Assembly: GCA_022425845.1 (NCBI GenBank)
Contig: JAKMEU010000109.1
Location: forward strand, 1 to 11,301
DNA from: Luminiphilus sp.
GTDB lineage: Bacteria > Pseudomonadota > Gammaproteobacteria > Pseudomonadales > Halieaceae
Length of the DNA: 11,301 bases
Reading direction: 5' to 3'
Within the stretch, counting starts at the first letter, position 1. Each line of letters begins with the position of its first letter. The position numbers and the translations under genes were made by a program. The notes under the pieces are model-generated. The model was not told where the DNA came from and ran no database searches. It was given only the letters and a program-made list of their open reading frames with translations. This document shows positions 1-5,496 of the stretch, one piece after another.

Positions 1-54
1 TGGGCAGCCCCCACGGGGTTGCTCCTGGGTCTCGCAAAATGATGGTTTTCGGAT

Positions 55-159
55 ATGGCGACCCAACTGTCGAACCGGAGCCGGGTGTGCAACACCTGCA
101 AGGGCCACGGGCAGATTTTCCCGTCGCCCGAAAACCGCGCGGATTATCGCACGAATTGA
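55..159 (+). CDS. Doubtful small ORF, 34 aa, with a single CxxCxGxG zinc-ribbon-like motif
   Basis: An ATG-initiated reading frame of 34 residues ends at TGA 157-159. Residues 12-19 read CNTCKGHG, the CxxCxGxG pattern that occurs four times in the DnaJ zinc-binding domain; here it occurs once. No convincing Shine-Dalgarno precedes the ATG. A second open frame covers the same stretch (about 3-188), so coding is not certain. The ORF does not overlap any other called gene. It could be a genuine microprotein, the remnant of a larger zinc-finger gene, or chance. The function is unknown. Confidence 0.22.
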   Translation: MATQLSNRSRVCNTCKGHGQIFPSPENRADYRTN

Positions 160-251
160 CTCTCGCTGCGCTATCGCGAAGACAGTAATCTTTGGCAATT
201 CCCGGCGGCGCATCGTCACCCTTTGGCCTGGCTCTGCAGCTGTCCTCATGG

Positions 252-272
252 CGACGAGCGCGCCGCTCGTCG
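252..272. repeat. Perfect 9-bp inverted repeat with 3-nt loop
   Basis: CGACGAGCG at 252-260 and CGCTCGTCG at 264-272 are exact reverse complements separated by CGC. The hairpin lies about 30 bp beyond the stop of the minus-strand YciI-type gene. It is GC-rich, but no T-run follows it on either strand, so it does not fit the classic intrinsic terminator. It may be a 3'-end mRNA-stabilising hairpin or a REP-like palindrome. No second copy was seen in the window. Confidence 0.5.
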
Positions 273-302
273 TGCTTGCAATGCAGCGTGTCGATGGGCG
301 TT

Positions 303-581
303 TTAGCTGGGCAGCGCCTTGCGCCAGGGCCTGATGAGAACGCTCTCAAACAAATGGGCCTGACCATAGGGATCGGCGTCACAGAACGCCTGGGCATCCT
401 GTAGCGTCGGGAATTCCATGATCAGCATTGAGCCCACCATGTTGTTTTGATCATCCATAAACGGTCCGGCCATGATAAGTTGCTGTTCAAAGTCCTTGAG
501 ATAACTCAGATGAGCCTCTCGGTTCTTCAGCCTGACGGCGAGATGATCGGGTTTATCCTGACAGTCAATAACAAAGAGCAT
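303..581 (-). CDS. yciI: YciI family protein (92 aa)
   Basis: A small soluble protein of the YciI/YCII family, dimeric ferredoxin-like alpha-beta proteins of uncertain activity. The start MLFVIDCQDK closely resembles E. coli YciI (MLYVIYAQDK). The conserved arginine-histidine element REAHLSYL (residues 22-29) and the ADPY element (69-72) are present; these carry the His and Asp of the family's putative active site. The length is normal for the family. I chose ATG 581 because AGGGA sits 7 nt upstream and the product then aligns with E. coli; an in-frame TTG at 587 would sit almost on top of the Shine-Dalgarno. It is divergent from trmL across about 70 bp, so the two promoters are likely adjacent. 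The biological role in this organism is unknown. Confidence 0.88.
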   Translation of the reverse strand: MLFVIDCQDKPDHLAVRLKNREAHLSYLKDFEQQLIMAGPFMDDQNNMVGSMLIMEFPTLQDAQAFCDADPYGQAHLFESVLIRPWRKALPS

Positions 582-654
582 GGCCAATTCCCTGGATTAG
601 AGGCCTGATTATCCCCTATGGGCGGAGAAAAATGCCCGGGCCATTGGAAAATTC

Positions 655-1131
655 ATGACAGCCAGTTGTTTTCATATCGTTTTGCATCAGCCGGAAATTC
701 CACAAAATACGGGCAGCATTATTCGTTTGTGCGCGAATACGGGTGCTGAGTTGCATCTTGTGGGGCCCATGGGCTTTGTCATGGAGAATGCGCGGCTTCG
801 TAGAGCGGGTCTCGATTACCATGAGTTTGCCAACGTCAGAGAGTGGCAAGCTCTCGAATCTTATATTGAGGCCTTCCCCGGGAGGCGCCTGGTAGCCGTG
901 GAGACGTCTGGGCGTCGTTTCCACTCTGACTTTGAGTTCTCGAGTGGGGATACCCTGCTTTTTGGTTCGGAGACGAAGGGCCTGCCGCAGGCGGTACTGG
1001 AGGAGTTACCTGAGCAATCTGTTATCAGGCTCCCCATGCTGCCCGAGCGCCGCAGCCTGAATCTTGCCAATGCGGTGTCTGTTGTTGTCTATGAAGCCTG
1101 GCGCCAGACAGGCTATGAGGGAGCCGTTTGA
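655..1131 (+). CDS. trmL: tRNA (cytidine(34)-2'-O)-methyltransferase TrmL
   Basis: A SPOUT-class (SpoU-type) methyltransferase. The E. coli homologue methylates the 2'-OH of the wobble nucleotide 34 in tRNA-Leu isoacceptors using S-adenosylmethionine. At 158 residues it is essentially the length of E. coli TrmL. The N-terminus HIVLHQPEIPQNTGSIIRLC (7-26) is the family signature. The SAM-binding trefoil-knot motifs are visible as LFGSETKGLP (102-111) and as the LPMLPERRSLNLANAVSV stretch (126-143). The ATG follows a weak GGAAAA site. The last codons overlap the TTG start of the next gene (TTGA), so the two are probably translationally coupled. The family assignment is secure; the exact tRNA substrate is by homology. 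Confidence 0.95.
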   Translation: MTASCFHIVLHQPEIPQNTGSIIRLCANTGAELHLVGPMGFVMENARLRRAGLDYHEFANVREWQALESYIEAFPGRRLVAVETSGRRFHSDFEFSSGDTLLFGSETKGLPQAVLEELPEQSVIRLPMLPERRSLNLANAVSVVVYEAWRQTGYEGAV

Positions 1132-1889
1132 GTCCGATGGCGACGGAAGCGGACAGCACTGAGGCCGCCGCGGAGCGGAGTGAGTACAGAGCCCCAGGCT
1201 TACCGGCGGTTCGCCCCAGGGAGGCGTCTACACTGATCATCGTTCGGCAGGATCAGGAGCCCAGGGTGTTGATGGGAAAGCGCGCCGCAGGTCACCGATT
1301 TATGCCCAATAAGTTTGTGTTTCCCGGCGGGCGATTGGACCTCATTGATCAGCGCTTGCGCGTGCCGGGGGACCTGAGCCCGCCGGTCATCAAGCGTCTC
1401 AACAAGAAAACCCGTCGCGACGTCTCTGGCAACAAGCTGCGCGGACTGGCACTCGCCGCCATTCGGGAAACCTACGAGGAGACGGGTCTCATCATCGGCC
1501 GTCAGACCGCAGTTCGACTCCGATCCAGTCACAGCGTCTGGCAGAGTTATTTCGATCACGGCGTGGAGCCGCCCCTCGACCGGATGGATTTTATCGCGCG
1601 TGCTGTCACACCCGCATATCGTTCGCGTCGATTTGATACCCGTTTCTTCATGGTGCACGACGAATTTATCCACACTGATCCCGATGAGATGGGTAGGGCC
1701 AGCGGTGAATTGTTGGATCTCCATTGGCTGACCCTTGGGGAAACCCGGGATCTCGATTTGCCAACCATCACGCGCTGGGTGATCGACATGGTGGCGGAGC
1801 GACTTTTATTCAGACGTGACGCTCAGCTGGATAAGCCTGCGCCCTATGTGCGCTTTATCAATGGCAAGGCCGATATCCAGACGCTTTAG
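1128..1889 (+). CDS. Nudix hydrolase with a long insertion in the Nudix box (253 aa)
   Basis: A Nudix-superfamily pyrophosphohydrolase, cleaving a nucleoside diphosphate linked to another moiety. The N-terminal half of the Nudix signature is FPGG (65-68). The catalytic metal-binding helix is AIRETYEETGL (111-121), with Glu114, Glu117 and Glu118. Between them lie roughly 40 residues instead of about a dozen. A split Nudix box of this kind is known in NUDT19-like CoA/acyl-CoA diphosphatases, so a CoA-type substrate is possible but unproven. The TTG start at 1128 overlaps the trmL stop and has AGGGAG 4 nt upstream. An in-frame ATG at 1137 is the alternative, with the same site 13 nt away. The first 30 residues are low in conservation cues and likely disordered. 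It is probably an operon partner of trmL, with no evident pathway link. Confidence 0.87.
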   Translation: MSPMATEADSTEAAAERSEYRAPGLPAVRPREASTLIIVRQDQEPRVLMGKRAAGHRFMPNKFVFPGGRLDLIDQRLRVPGDLSPPVIKRLNKKTRRDVSGNKLRGLALAAIRETYEETGLIIGRQTAVRLRSSHSVWQSYFDHGVEPPLDRMDFIARAVTPAYRSRRFDTRFFMVHDEFIHTDPDEMGRASGELLDLHWLTLGETRDLDLPTITRWVIDMVAERLLFRRDAQLDKPAPYVRFINGKADIQTL

Positions 1890-1961
1890 TCCGAGTAGGG
1901 CGGCGTGACCTCGCGGTGTGACGTGCAACAGCTTTCAGGATTGTTCTCGGCCTGGCCGTCA

Positions 1962-2013
1962 TGGCGGCCGCTGCGCTGTTACAGTGGCGGCCGCTGCGCT
2001 GTTACAGTGGCGG
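1962..2013. repeat. 23-bp tandem duplication plus a partial third copy
   Basis: The unit beginning TGGCGGCCGCTGCGCTGTTA and ending CAG (23 bp) occurs at 1962-1984 and exactly again at 1985-2007. The first six bases, TGGCGG, follow a third time at 2008-2013. It lies between the Nudix gene and the exported RidA gene, just upstream of the RidA ribosome-binding site. Exact identity of the copies suggests a recent slippage or duplication event. The period is not a multiple of three, so it would shift any frame crossing it. Confidence 0.9.
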
Positions 2014-2027
2014 GTGATTGATAGTGG

Positions 2028-2034
2028 AAGGAGG
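2028..2034 (+). promoter_or_regulatory. Consensus Shine-Dalgarno AAGGAGG of the RidA-family gene
   Basis: AAGGAGG is fully complementary to the 3' end of 16S rRNA and lies 4 nt before ATG 2039. It selects this ATG over the in-frame TTG at 2018, which lies upstream of the site. It also predicts strong translation. Confidence 0.85.
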
Positions 2035-2038
2035 GCGT

Positions 2039-2524
2039 ATGCGATTACTGGGCACCCTGTTGTTGATTGTGCTTGCGGGCGTGGTCTCCGCACAAGATGA
2101 GAAAGATACCGGACCCGGTGGGATGCAGGTCACCGAGACCCCGGCGGGCCGTTTCTACAGTTCGCCGGCCAGCCTGGAGGCAGGGTTTCCTTTTTCAGAT
2201 ATGGCGTTAACCCAGGGCGGCCTGCTCTTTCTGTCTGGGCTTGTGGGCACGGATGTCGATGGCAATCTCGTGTCGGGCGGTCTTGACGCCGAGACCCACG
2301 CGATCTTCAGGCAGATGAAAGCGCACCTCGCTCATTTGGGGCTGGGCTTTGGGGATGTTGTGAAGTGTCTGGTCATGATCGACGACATTGGCCAATGGGG
2401 CGCGTTCAACGCCATTTATACCCAGTACTTTTCGCCACCTTACCCGGCCAGGAGTGCCATGGGTGCCGATGGACTGGCTCTTGGGGCCGCTCTAGAACTG
2501 GAGTGCATCGCTGCGACCCGCTAA
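2039..2524 (+). CDS. Exported RidA (YjgF/YER057c/UK114) family protein
   Basis: RidA proteins are trimeric enamine/imine deaminases that hydrolyse reactive intermediates such as 2-aminoacrylate to ketones and ammonia. This copy has 161 residues, about 30 more than cytosolic RidA. The extra is an N-terminal signal peptide (hydrophobic 3-16, VVSA then QDE, likely cleavage after Ala18) plus a short linker. The RidA domain covers about 50-161: FSDMALTQGG (52-61), FLSG (64-67), DVVKCLVMIDD (106-116) and PARSAMG (136-142) with Arg138, equivalent to the substrate-carboxylate arginine. LELE (152-155) carries the conserved acidic residue. The catalytic set therefore looks intact and the protein should act in the periplasm. 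The start follows a perfect AAGGAGG. It may be transcribed with the Nudix gene 149 bp upstream, or alone. Confidence 0.9.
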   Translation: MRLLGTLLLIVLAGVVSAQDEKDTGPGGMQVTETPAGRFYSSPASLEAGFPFSDMALTQGGLLFLSGLVGTDVDGNLVSGGLDAETHAIFRQMKAHLAHLGLGFGDVVKCLVMIDDIGQWGAFNAIYTQYFSPPYPARSAMGADGLALGAALELECIAATR

Positions 2525-2545
2525 TGGCAGGGGTAAATAGTGAGG

Positions 2546-2564
2546 GCCCGTTCGGGCGTATTTA
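2546..2564 (+). terminator. Possible weak terminator after the RidA-family gene
   Basis: GCCC (2546-2549), GTTC loop and GGGC (2554-2557) form a short GC hairpin, followed by GTATTTA, a poor U-tract. It sits 22 bp after the stop codon. The stem is only 4 bp and the tail is interrupted, so termination here would be inefficient. Confidence 0.3.
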
Positions 2565-2678
2565 GTTAAAATCGCGACTCGCCGGTGCTCGACAGGCTTG
2601 TGGCCGGGTGTGTCTGTGCAGATGCGAGCCCAGCTGCCATAACCCAATGCCTATTCACAGCTGTTTTGGAGATACGTT

Positions 2679-3791
2679 TTGACCTCAACGGACATACTTT
2701 TTCGCCCTTTTGAATCCCGCAACCTCAAACTGAAAAATCGTGTCGTCATGGCGCCCATGACCCGGAACATGTGTCCGGACCATGTCCCGGGTGAGGACGT
2801 TGTTGCGTACTACCGTAAACGTGCCGAGGGTGGTGTGGGTCTGATTATCACTGAGGGTACCCACCCTGCAGCCGAGGCGGCAGAGGGCTATCTCAATGTG
2901 CCTTTTTTCCACGGCGCCGCACTCGATGGGTGGTCAAAAGTTGTCAGCGCCGTTCACGACGCAGGCGGGAAGATCGCGCCCCAGCTTTGGCATGTCGGCG
3001 GCATGCGCGGATCGGGTGATCTGAAGGTGGGTGAGGGCGATGTCCGGGGCCATACACCCTCAGGCATGAATGTCCCGGGCAAGCACAATCGCCACGAGAT
3101 GTCTGATTCAGAGATTCAGGATGCGATCAACGGATTTGCCGAAGGGGTTTTGGCGGCCAAGGAGCTGGCCTTTGATGCTGTCGAGCTGCACGGCGCACAC
3201 GGCTACCTCCTGGACCAGTTTTTCTGGGGTGGCACCAATGTTCGTGAGGATCACTGGGGGGGCACTCCGTCACAGCGCGGTGCTTTTGTGGCTGAGATGG
3301 TTCGCGCGAGTCGCAAATTGGTGGGGCCGGATTTCCCGATTATCCTGCGCTACTCGCAATGGAAGCAGCAGGACTTCACGGCACGTCTCGCTGAAACCCC
3401 GGAAGAGCTGGAGGCCTTCCTCGCGCCACTGGTGGACGCGGGTGTTGATCTTTTTCATTGCTCGCAACGACGGTTTTGGGAATCTGAGTTTGAAGGTAGC
3501 GACCTGAACCTCGCCGGCTGGACTAAGAAACTCAGTGGTGTACCCACCATCACCGTAGGTAGTATCAGTCTCGACAAAGATTTCATTCCCGAGCCTGGGG
3601 AGGGCTTCTTTAGCGGCGGTGATATCGCCAGCATTGACAAGCTGTTGGAGTCCCTTGAGCGGGGTGAATTCGATTTGGCCGCGGTGGGAAGGGCGCTTAT
3701 TGCCAACCCGGACTGGGCAAACCGAGTGCAGGCGGGCGGGGTGGCGAGGTTGCGACCCTACGAAAAGGAGATGTTGCTCAAGCTCGCCTGA
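2679..3791 (+). CDS. Old-yellow-enzyme-type NADH:flavin oxidoreductase (370 aa)
   Basis: An FMN-dependent TIM-barrel oxidoreductase of the OYE family, whose members reduce activated C=C bonds (enones, dienoyl-type compounds, nitro-esters) with NAD(P)H. The FMN and barrel entry is LFRPFESRNLKLKNRVVMAP (7-26), followed by TRN and GVGLIITEG (52-60). The substrate-binding pair is H171-x-x-H174, with the proton-donor tyrosine at 176 (HGAHGYLLDQFFW), the H/H rather than H/N version. RYS (224-226) and the C-terminal phosphate-binding ITVGSI (291-296) and AVGRALIANPDW (335-346) are present. The length is normal and there is no Fe-S extension, so it is the short OYE type. It starts at TTG behind GGAG 7 nt away; the next ATG (codon 24) would delete the first strand. 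The substrate is unknown, and no partner gene specifies it. Confidence 0.92.
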   Translation: MTSTDILFRPFESRNLKLKNRVVMAPMTRNMCPDHVPGEDVVAYYRKRAEGGVGLIITEGTHPAAEAAEGYLNVPFFHGAALDGWSKVVSAVHDAGGKIAPQLWHVGGMRGSGDLKVGEGDVRGHTPSGMNVPGKHNRHEMSDSEIQDAINGFAEGVLAAKELAFDAVELHGAHGYLLDQFFWGGTNVREDHWGGTPSQRGAFVAEMVRASRKLVGPDFPIILRYSQWKQQDFTARLAETPEELEAFLAPLVDAGVDLFHCSQRRFWESEFEGSDLNLAGWTKKLSGVPTITVGSISLDKDFIPEPGEGFFSGGDIASIDKLLESLERGEFDLAAVGRALIANPDWANRVQAGGVARLRPYEKEMLLKLA

Positions 3792-3845
3792 AATCCCGGC
3801 CCGGTGAGTGGGCTGCGTTATCTCTGCTTTAATCTCGGGACCTCA

Positions 3846-3864
3846 GGCCTGTAGGGCCCTTTTT
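3846..3864 (+). terminator. Possible intrinsic terminator between convergent genes
   Basis: GGCC (3846-3849), a TGTAG loop and GGCC (3855-3858) are followed by C and TTTTT (3860-3864). It lies 55 bp after the oxidoreductase stop and directly before the 3' end of the convergent exporter gene. The stem is short (4 bp), but the T-run is right for plus-strand transcription. Confidence 0.4.
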
Positions 3865-3867
3865 CTG

Positions 3868-4452
3868 TTACTGGTACACGGCCCAGAGAATGACCAGAAG
3901 GGTAAGTAGTATCAATGTGCGGTGTATCAGCAGGCTCTGTCTGAACACGCGGTTCAGCGCTGCACCCGACAGGCACCAGAGGGAGTGGAAGAGCAACTGT
4001 GCAACCAGAAAGCTGAGGGGCACCACCGCCAACTGCTGCGCGGGACTATCGAAGCTGCTGCCGAACTGTGTCAGCGCCAAAGTCGTCATGACCCAGGTCT
4101 TGGGGCTGAGTGGGTGCACAATAATGCCATTCAGGAACGTAAAGTCCTTTTGATTCTGGGTGCTTACCCCCGGTGTCCAGTTCCGCAGCGCCAGATAGGC
4201 CATGTAGGCCGCTGACAACATCATGAAGAGGGTGCCCAAGGGAGAGTCTTCGGGCAGCAGTCGTATCAAACCCAGTGCGAGGGCGACGTTCAAAAGCAGC
4301 TTGCCCGTGATCAGACCCGCAATGAAGGGCGTTGTCCTGACAAACCCCTGCTGGGCTCCAGCCGACATGAGCAGTAAGTTGGCCGGCCCGGGTGTGGCGA
4401 CCATCATGACAATAAAACCCCACAAGGGTAGAAATTGGGCCATGTCATTCAT
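3868..4452 (-). CDS. LysE/RhtB-family amino-acid exporter (194 aa)
   Basis: An inner-membrane protein of the LysE/RhtB superfamily, which exports amino acids or related small molecules using the proton motive force. The hallmark ATPGPANLLLM lies at residues 19-29, in the first helix. The HPLSPKTW loop at 113-120 corresponds to the conserved N-P-K-x-W element. Five to six hydrophobic segments are visible (about 7-29, 42-66, 72-90, 106-128, 141-163, 176-193). The length is typical of the family. I chose ATG 4452 (MNDM) with GAGGA 11 nt upstream. An in-frame ATG at 4479 would add nine polar residues and has no good ribosome site. The transported substrate cannot be told. The gene is divergent from the cupin gene, across a region containing a perfect 12-bp palindrome. 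Confidence 0.9.
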   Translation of the reverse strand: MNDMAQFLPLWGFIVMMVATPGPANLLLMSAGAQQGFVRTTPFIAGLITGKLLLNVALALGLIRLLPEDSPLGTLFMMLSAAYMAYLALRNWTPGVSTQNQKDFTFLNGIIVHPLSPKTWVMTTLALTQFGSSFDSPAQQLAVVPLSFLVAQLLFHSLWCLSGAALNRVFRQSLLIHRTLILLTLLVILWAVYQ

Positions 4453-4480
4453 TGGCGCTGGTGTCCTCAAGACAATCATT

Positions 4481-4492
4481 GGGATGCATCCC
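4481..4492. promoter_or_regulatory. Perfect 12-bp palindrome GGGATGCATCCC in a divergent promoter region
   Basis: The sequence equals its own reverse complement. It lies 29-40 bp upstream of the exporter start and 73 bp upstream of the cupin start. That position suits an operator controlling one or both divergent genes. No regulator gene is adjacent, and I do not recognise the motif as the site of a known factor. Confidence 0.4.
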
Positions 4493-4565
4493 TTGGCTCG
4501 GGTGGATGCCCGCGTCTTCTGCCCGCTATTATCGGTTAAACAATCTGTCTTTGGGTGATCCCGTG

Positions 4566-4928
4566 ATGAATCTTATGGAACAGGCCCGGCGTTTGAGCAA
4601 CTACTGGAGCCCACGGGTGGTGGGTCAAATCAATGATCAATACGTCAAGGTAGCCAGGGTCAAGGGCCAGTTGGCCTGGCACAAACACGACCTGGAAGAT
4701 GAGATGTTTCTAATTTTGGCGGGCCAGCTGCGAATTGAGTATGAGGACAGGCCCTCTGTCGATCTTGAACCCGGGGACATGCACATAGTGCCCAGGGGTG
4801 TTATGCATAACCCCACCTGCGATAGCGAGTGCCTTCTTGTATTGATAGAGCCCATGAGTACGCAACATACCGGCGATACCATGACGGAGAAGACGGTCAG
4901 CGTTTCCGATCAACTGGCCGGTTTTTGA
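4566..4928 (+). CDS. Small single-domain cupin protein (120 aa)
   Basis: A beta-barrel cupin with both conserved motifs. Motif 1 has His39, His41 and Glu46 followed by Gly53 (WHKHDLEDEMFLILAG). Motif 2 is GDMHIVPRGVMHNP (70-83) with His81. The 3-His/1-Glu metal set is therefore complete, so the protein probably binds Fe, Mn, Ni or Zn. Single-domain cupins of this size serve as dioxygenases, isomerases or sensors, and this sequence does not tell which. I chose ATG 4566 because homologous cupins begin close to such an MNLxEQARRLS segment. The frame is open further upstream, but that extension is not protein-like. The ribosome site is weak (TTGGGTGA). The gene is directly followed, without a gap, by the membrane-protein gene, so the two are probably cotranscribed. 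Confidence 0.88.
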   Translation: MNLMEQARRLSNYWSPRVVGQINDQYVKVARVKGQLAWHKHDLEDEMFLILAGQLRIEYEDRPSVDLEPGDMHIVPRGVMHNPTCDSECLLVLIEPMSTQHTGDTMTEKTVSVSDQLAGF

Positions 4929-4930
4929 GC

Positions 4931-5335
4931 GTGAAAGAAAACGCCGCTTGGGCCAGATTTGCCGGATACCTTTATTGCGCTGTACTGCTGTCTGTCGGCT
5001 ATGGTCAGATGCTGCGCAAGCTCACGTCAGACACCGGCGGCCCGATCAGTCAGTTTGCACCGCCGTTGCTGGCGACTTTTTTGGTGATGGGTATTGCGGC
5101 ACACCTCAACAAAAAGGCCGTTTTCAGCCAGTGGTTTTGGAAACTTCTCTTCGGGATCTTGTCGATCGGGTCTATTGGCGTGCTGCTGCTGGCTGTTTAC
5201 TATGTGTTCTCACAGGACATGGCACTGGTGTGGCAGGCGCTTACGCTGGCGACCGTATTGCTGCTGTCCCCCGCGCTGCTTTTTCTCAGGCGGTACGCGT
5301 TTTATTCTCCAGTGTGGTCCGAGCCGGATCGCTGA
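4931..5335 (+). CDS. Unrecognised four-helix membrane protein (134 aa)
   Basis: I do not recognise this family. The product is strongly hydrophobic, with four likely membrane helices at about residues 9-26, 41-59, 68-93 and 98-119. It has short charged loops (MLRKLTSD, HLNKK) and a basic-rich end after the last helix (LRRYAFYS). I see no metal-ligand, nucleotide or transport signature. Two starts are possible: GTG 4931, immediately after the cupin stop, or TTG 4925, which overlaps that stop as TTGA. Either way, translation is probably coupled to the cupin gene. A functional link with the cupin is suggested only by this arrangement. The frame is open further upstream inside the cupin gene but reads as shadow there. 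Confidence 0.68.
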   Translation: MKENAAWARFAGYLYCAVLLSVGYGQMLRKLTSDTGGPISQFAPPLLATFLVMGIAAHLNKKAVFSQWFWKLLFGILSIGSIGVLLLAVYYVFSQDMALVWQALTLATVLLLSPALLFLRRYAFYSPVWSEPDR

Positions 5336-5339
5336 CGGC

Positions 5340-5351
5340 AGCCCCGGGGCT
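5340..5351. repeat. GC palindrome AGCCCCGGGGCT after the membrane-protein gene
   Basis: A perfect 12-bp palindrome starts 4 bp beyond the TGA stop at 5333-5335. It has no spacer, so a folded RNA hairpin would lose the central pairs. No T-run follows. It could contribute to a 3' structure but is not a clear terminator. Confidence 0.35.
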
Positions 5352-5468
5352 CTGCGGGTGCATGGACGATAGCGCGGCTAAACCTAAGACGACCCAGTGG
5401 GTTAAGGTGCAGGGAGTCAGTGGTTGGGACTACCGGGATGATCCCCTTCTTCCCCGTCCGGGGGGGGC

Positions 5469-5487
5469 GTCACCGTGAGGCGGTGAC
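5469..5487. terminator. Hairpin between convergent genes, possible terminator
   Basis: GTCACCG (5469-5475), loop TGAGG and CGGTGAC (5481-5487) give a perfect 7-bp stem. It lies 10 bp beyond the stop of the minus-strand DsbB-like gene and in the tail of the plus-strand cupin/membrane-protein pair. A second GC stem, CCCCG (5452-5456) with CGGGG (5459-5463), lies next to it. No T-run follows either stem, so simple Rho-independent termination is uncertain. Confidence 0.35.
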
Positions 5488-5496
5488 CCATCAATA

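Larger units (their letters stand above)
1..302. other. Left-edge stretch without a confident gene
   Basis: Apart from the doubtful 34-residue ORF at 55-159 and the hairpin at 252-272, nothing here reads convincingly as a gene on either strand. Several short frames are open but have no ribosome-binding site or recognisable motif. The stretch lies 3' of the minus-strand YciI-type gene, so it probably holds that gene's 3' untranslated region. A gene that continues off the left edge is possible but cannot be shown. Confidence 0.5.

Noticed and set aside
1200..1724. A long minus-strand frame opposite the Nudix gene
   Set aside because: It is antisense to a gene with clear catalytic motifs, has no recognisable domain, and is open only because of the GC-rich codon use.
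1918..2100. A 60-codon frame across the 23-bp repeat (AAAALLQW-like hydrophobic run)
   Set aside because: The frame differs from that of the RidA gene, overlaps its signal-peptide region, and lacks a ribosome site.
4452..4565. An N-terminal extension of the cupin from upstream in-frame codons
   Set aside because: The added residues are not conserved-looking and run through the exporter promoter and palindrome. The cupin domain is complete from ATG 4566.
4948..5478. A 176-codon plus-strand frame overlapping the membrane-protein gene
   Set aside because: Its composition is Arg/Gly/Cys-rich shadow. The overlapping frame has clean hydrophobic helices instead.
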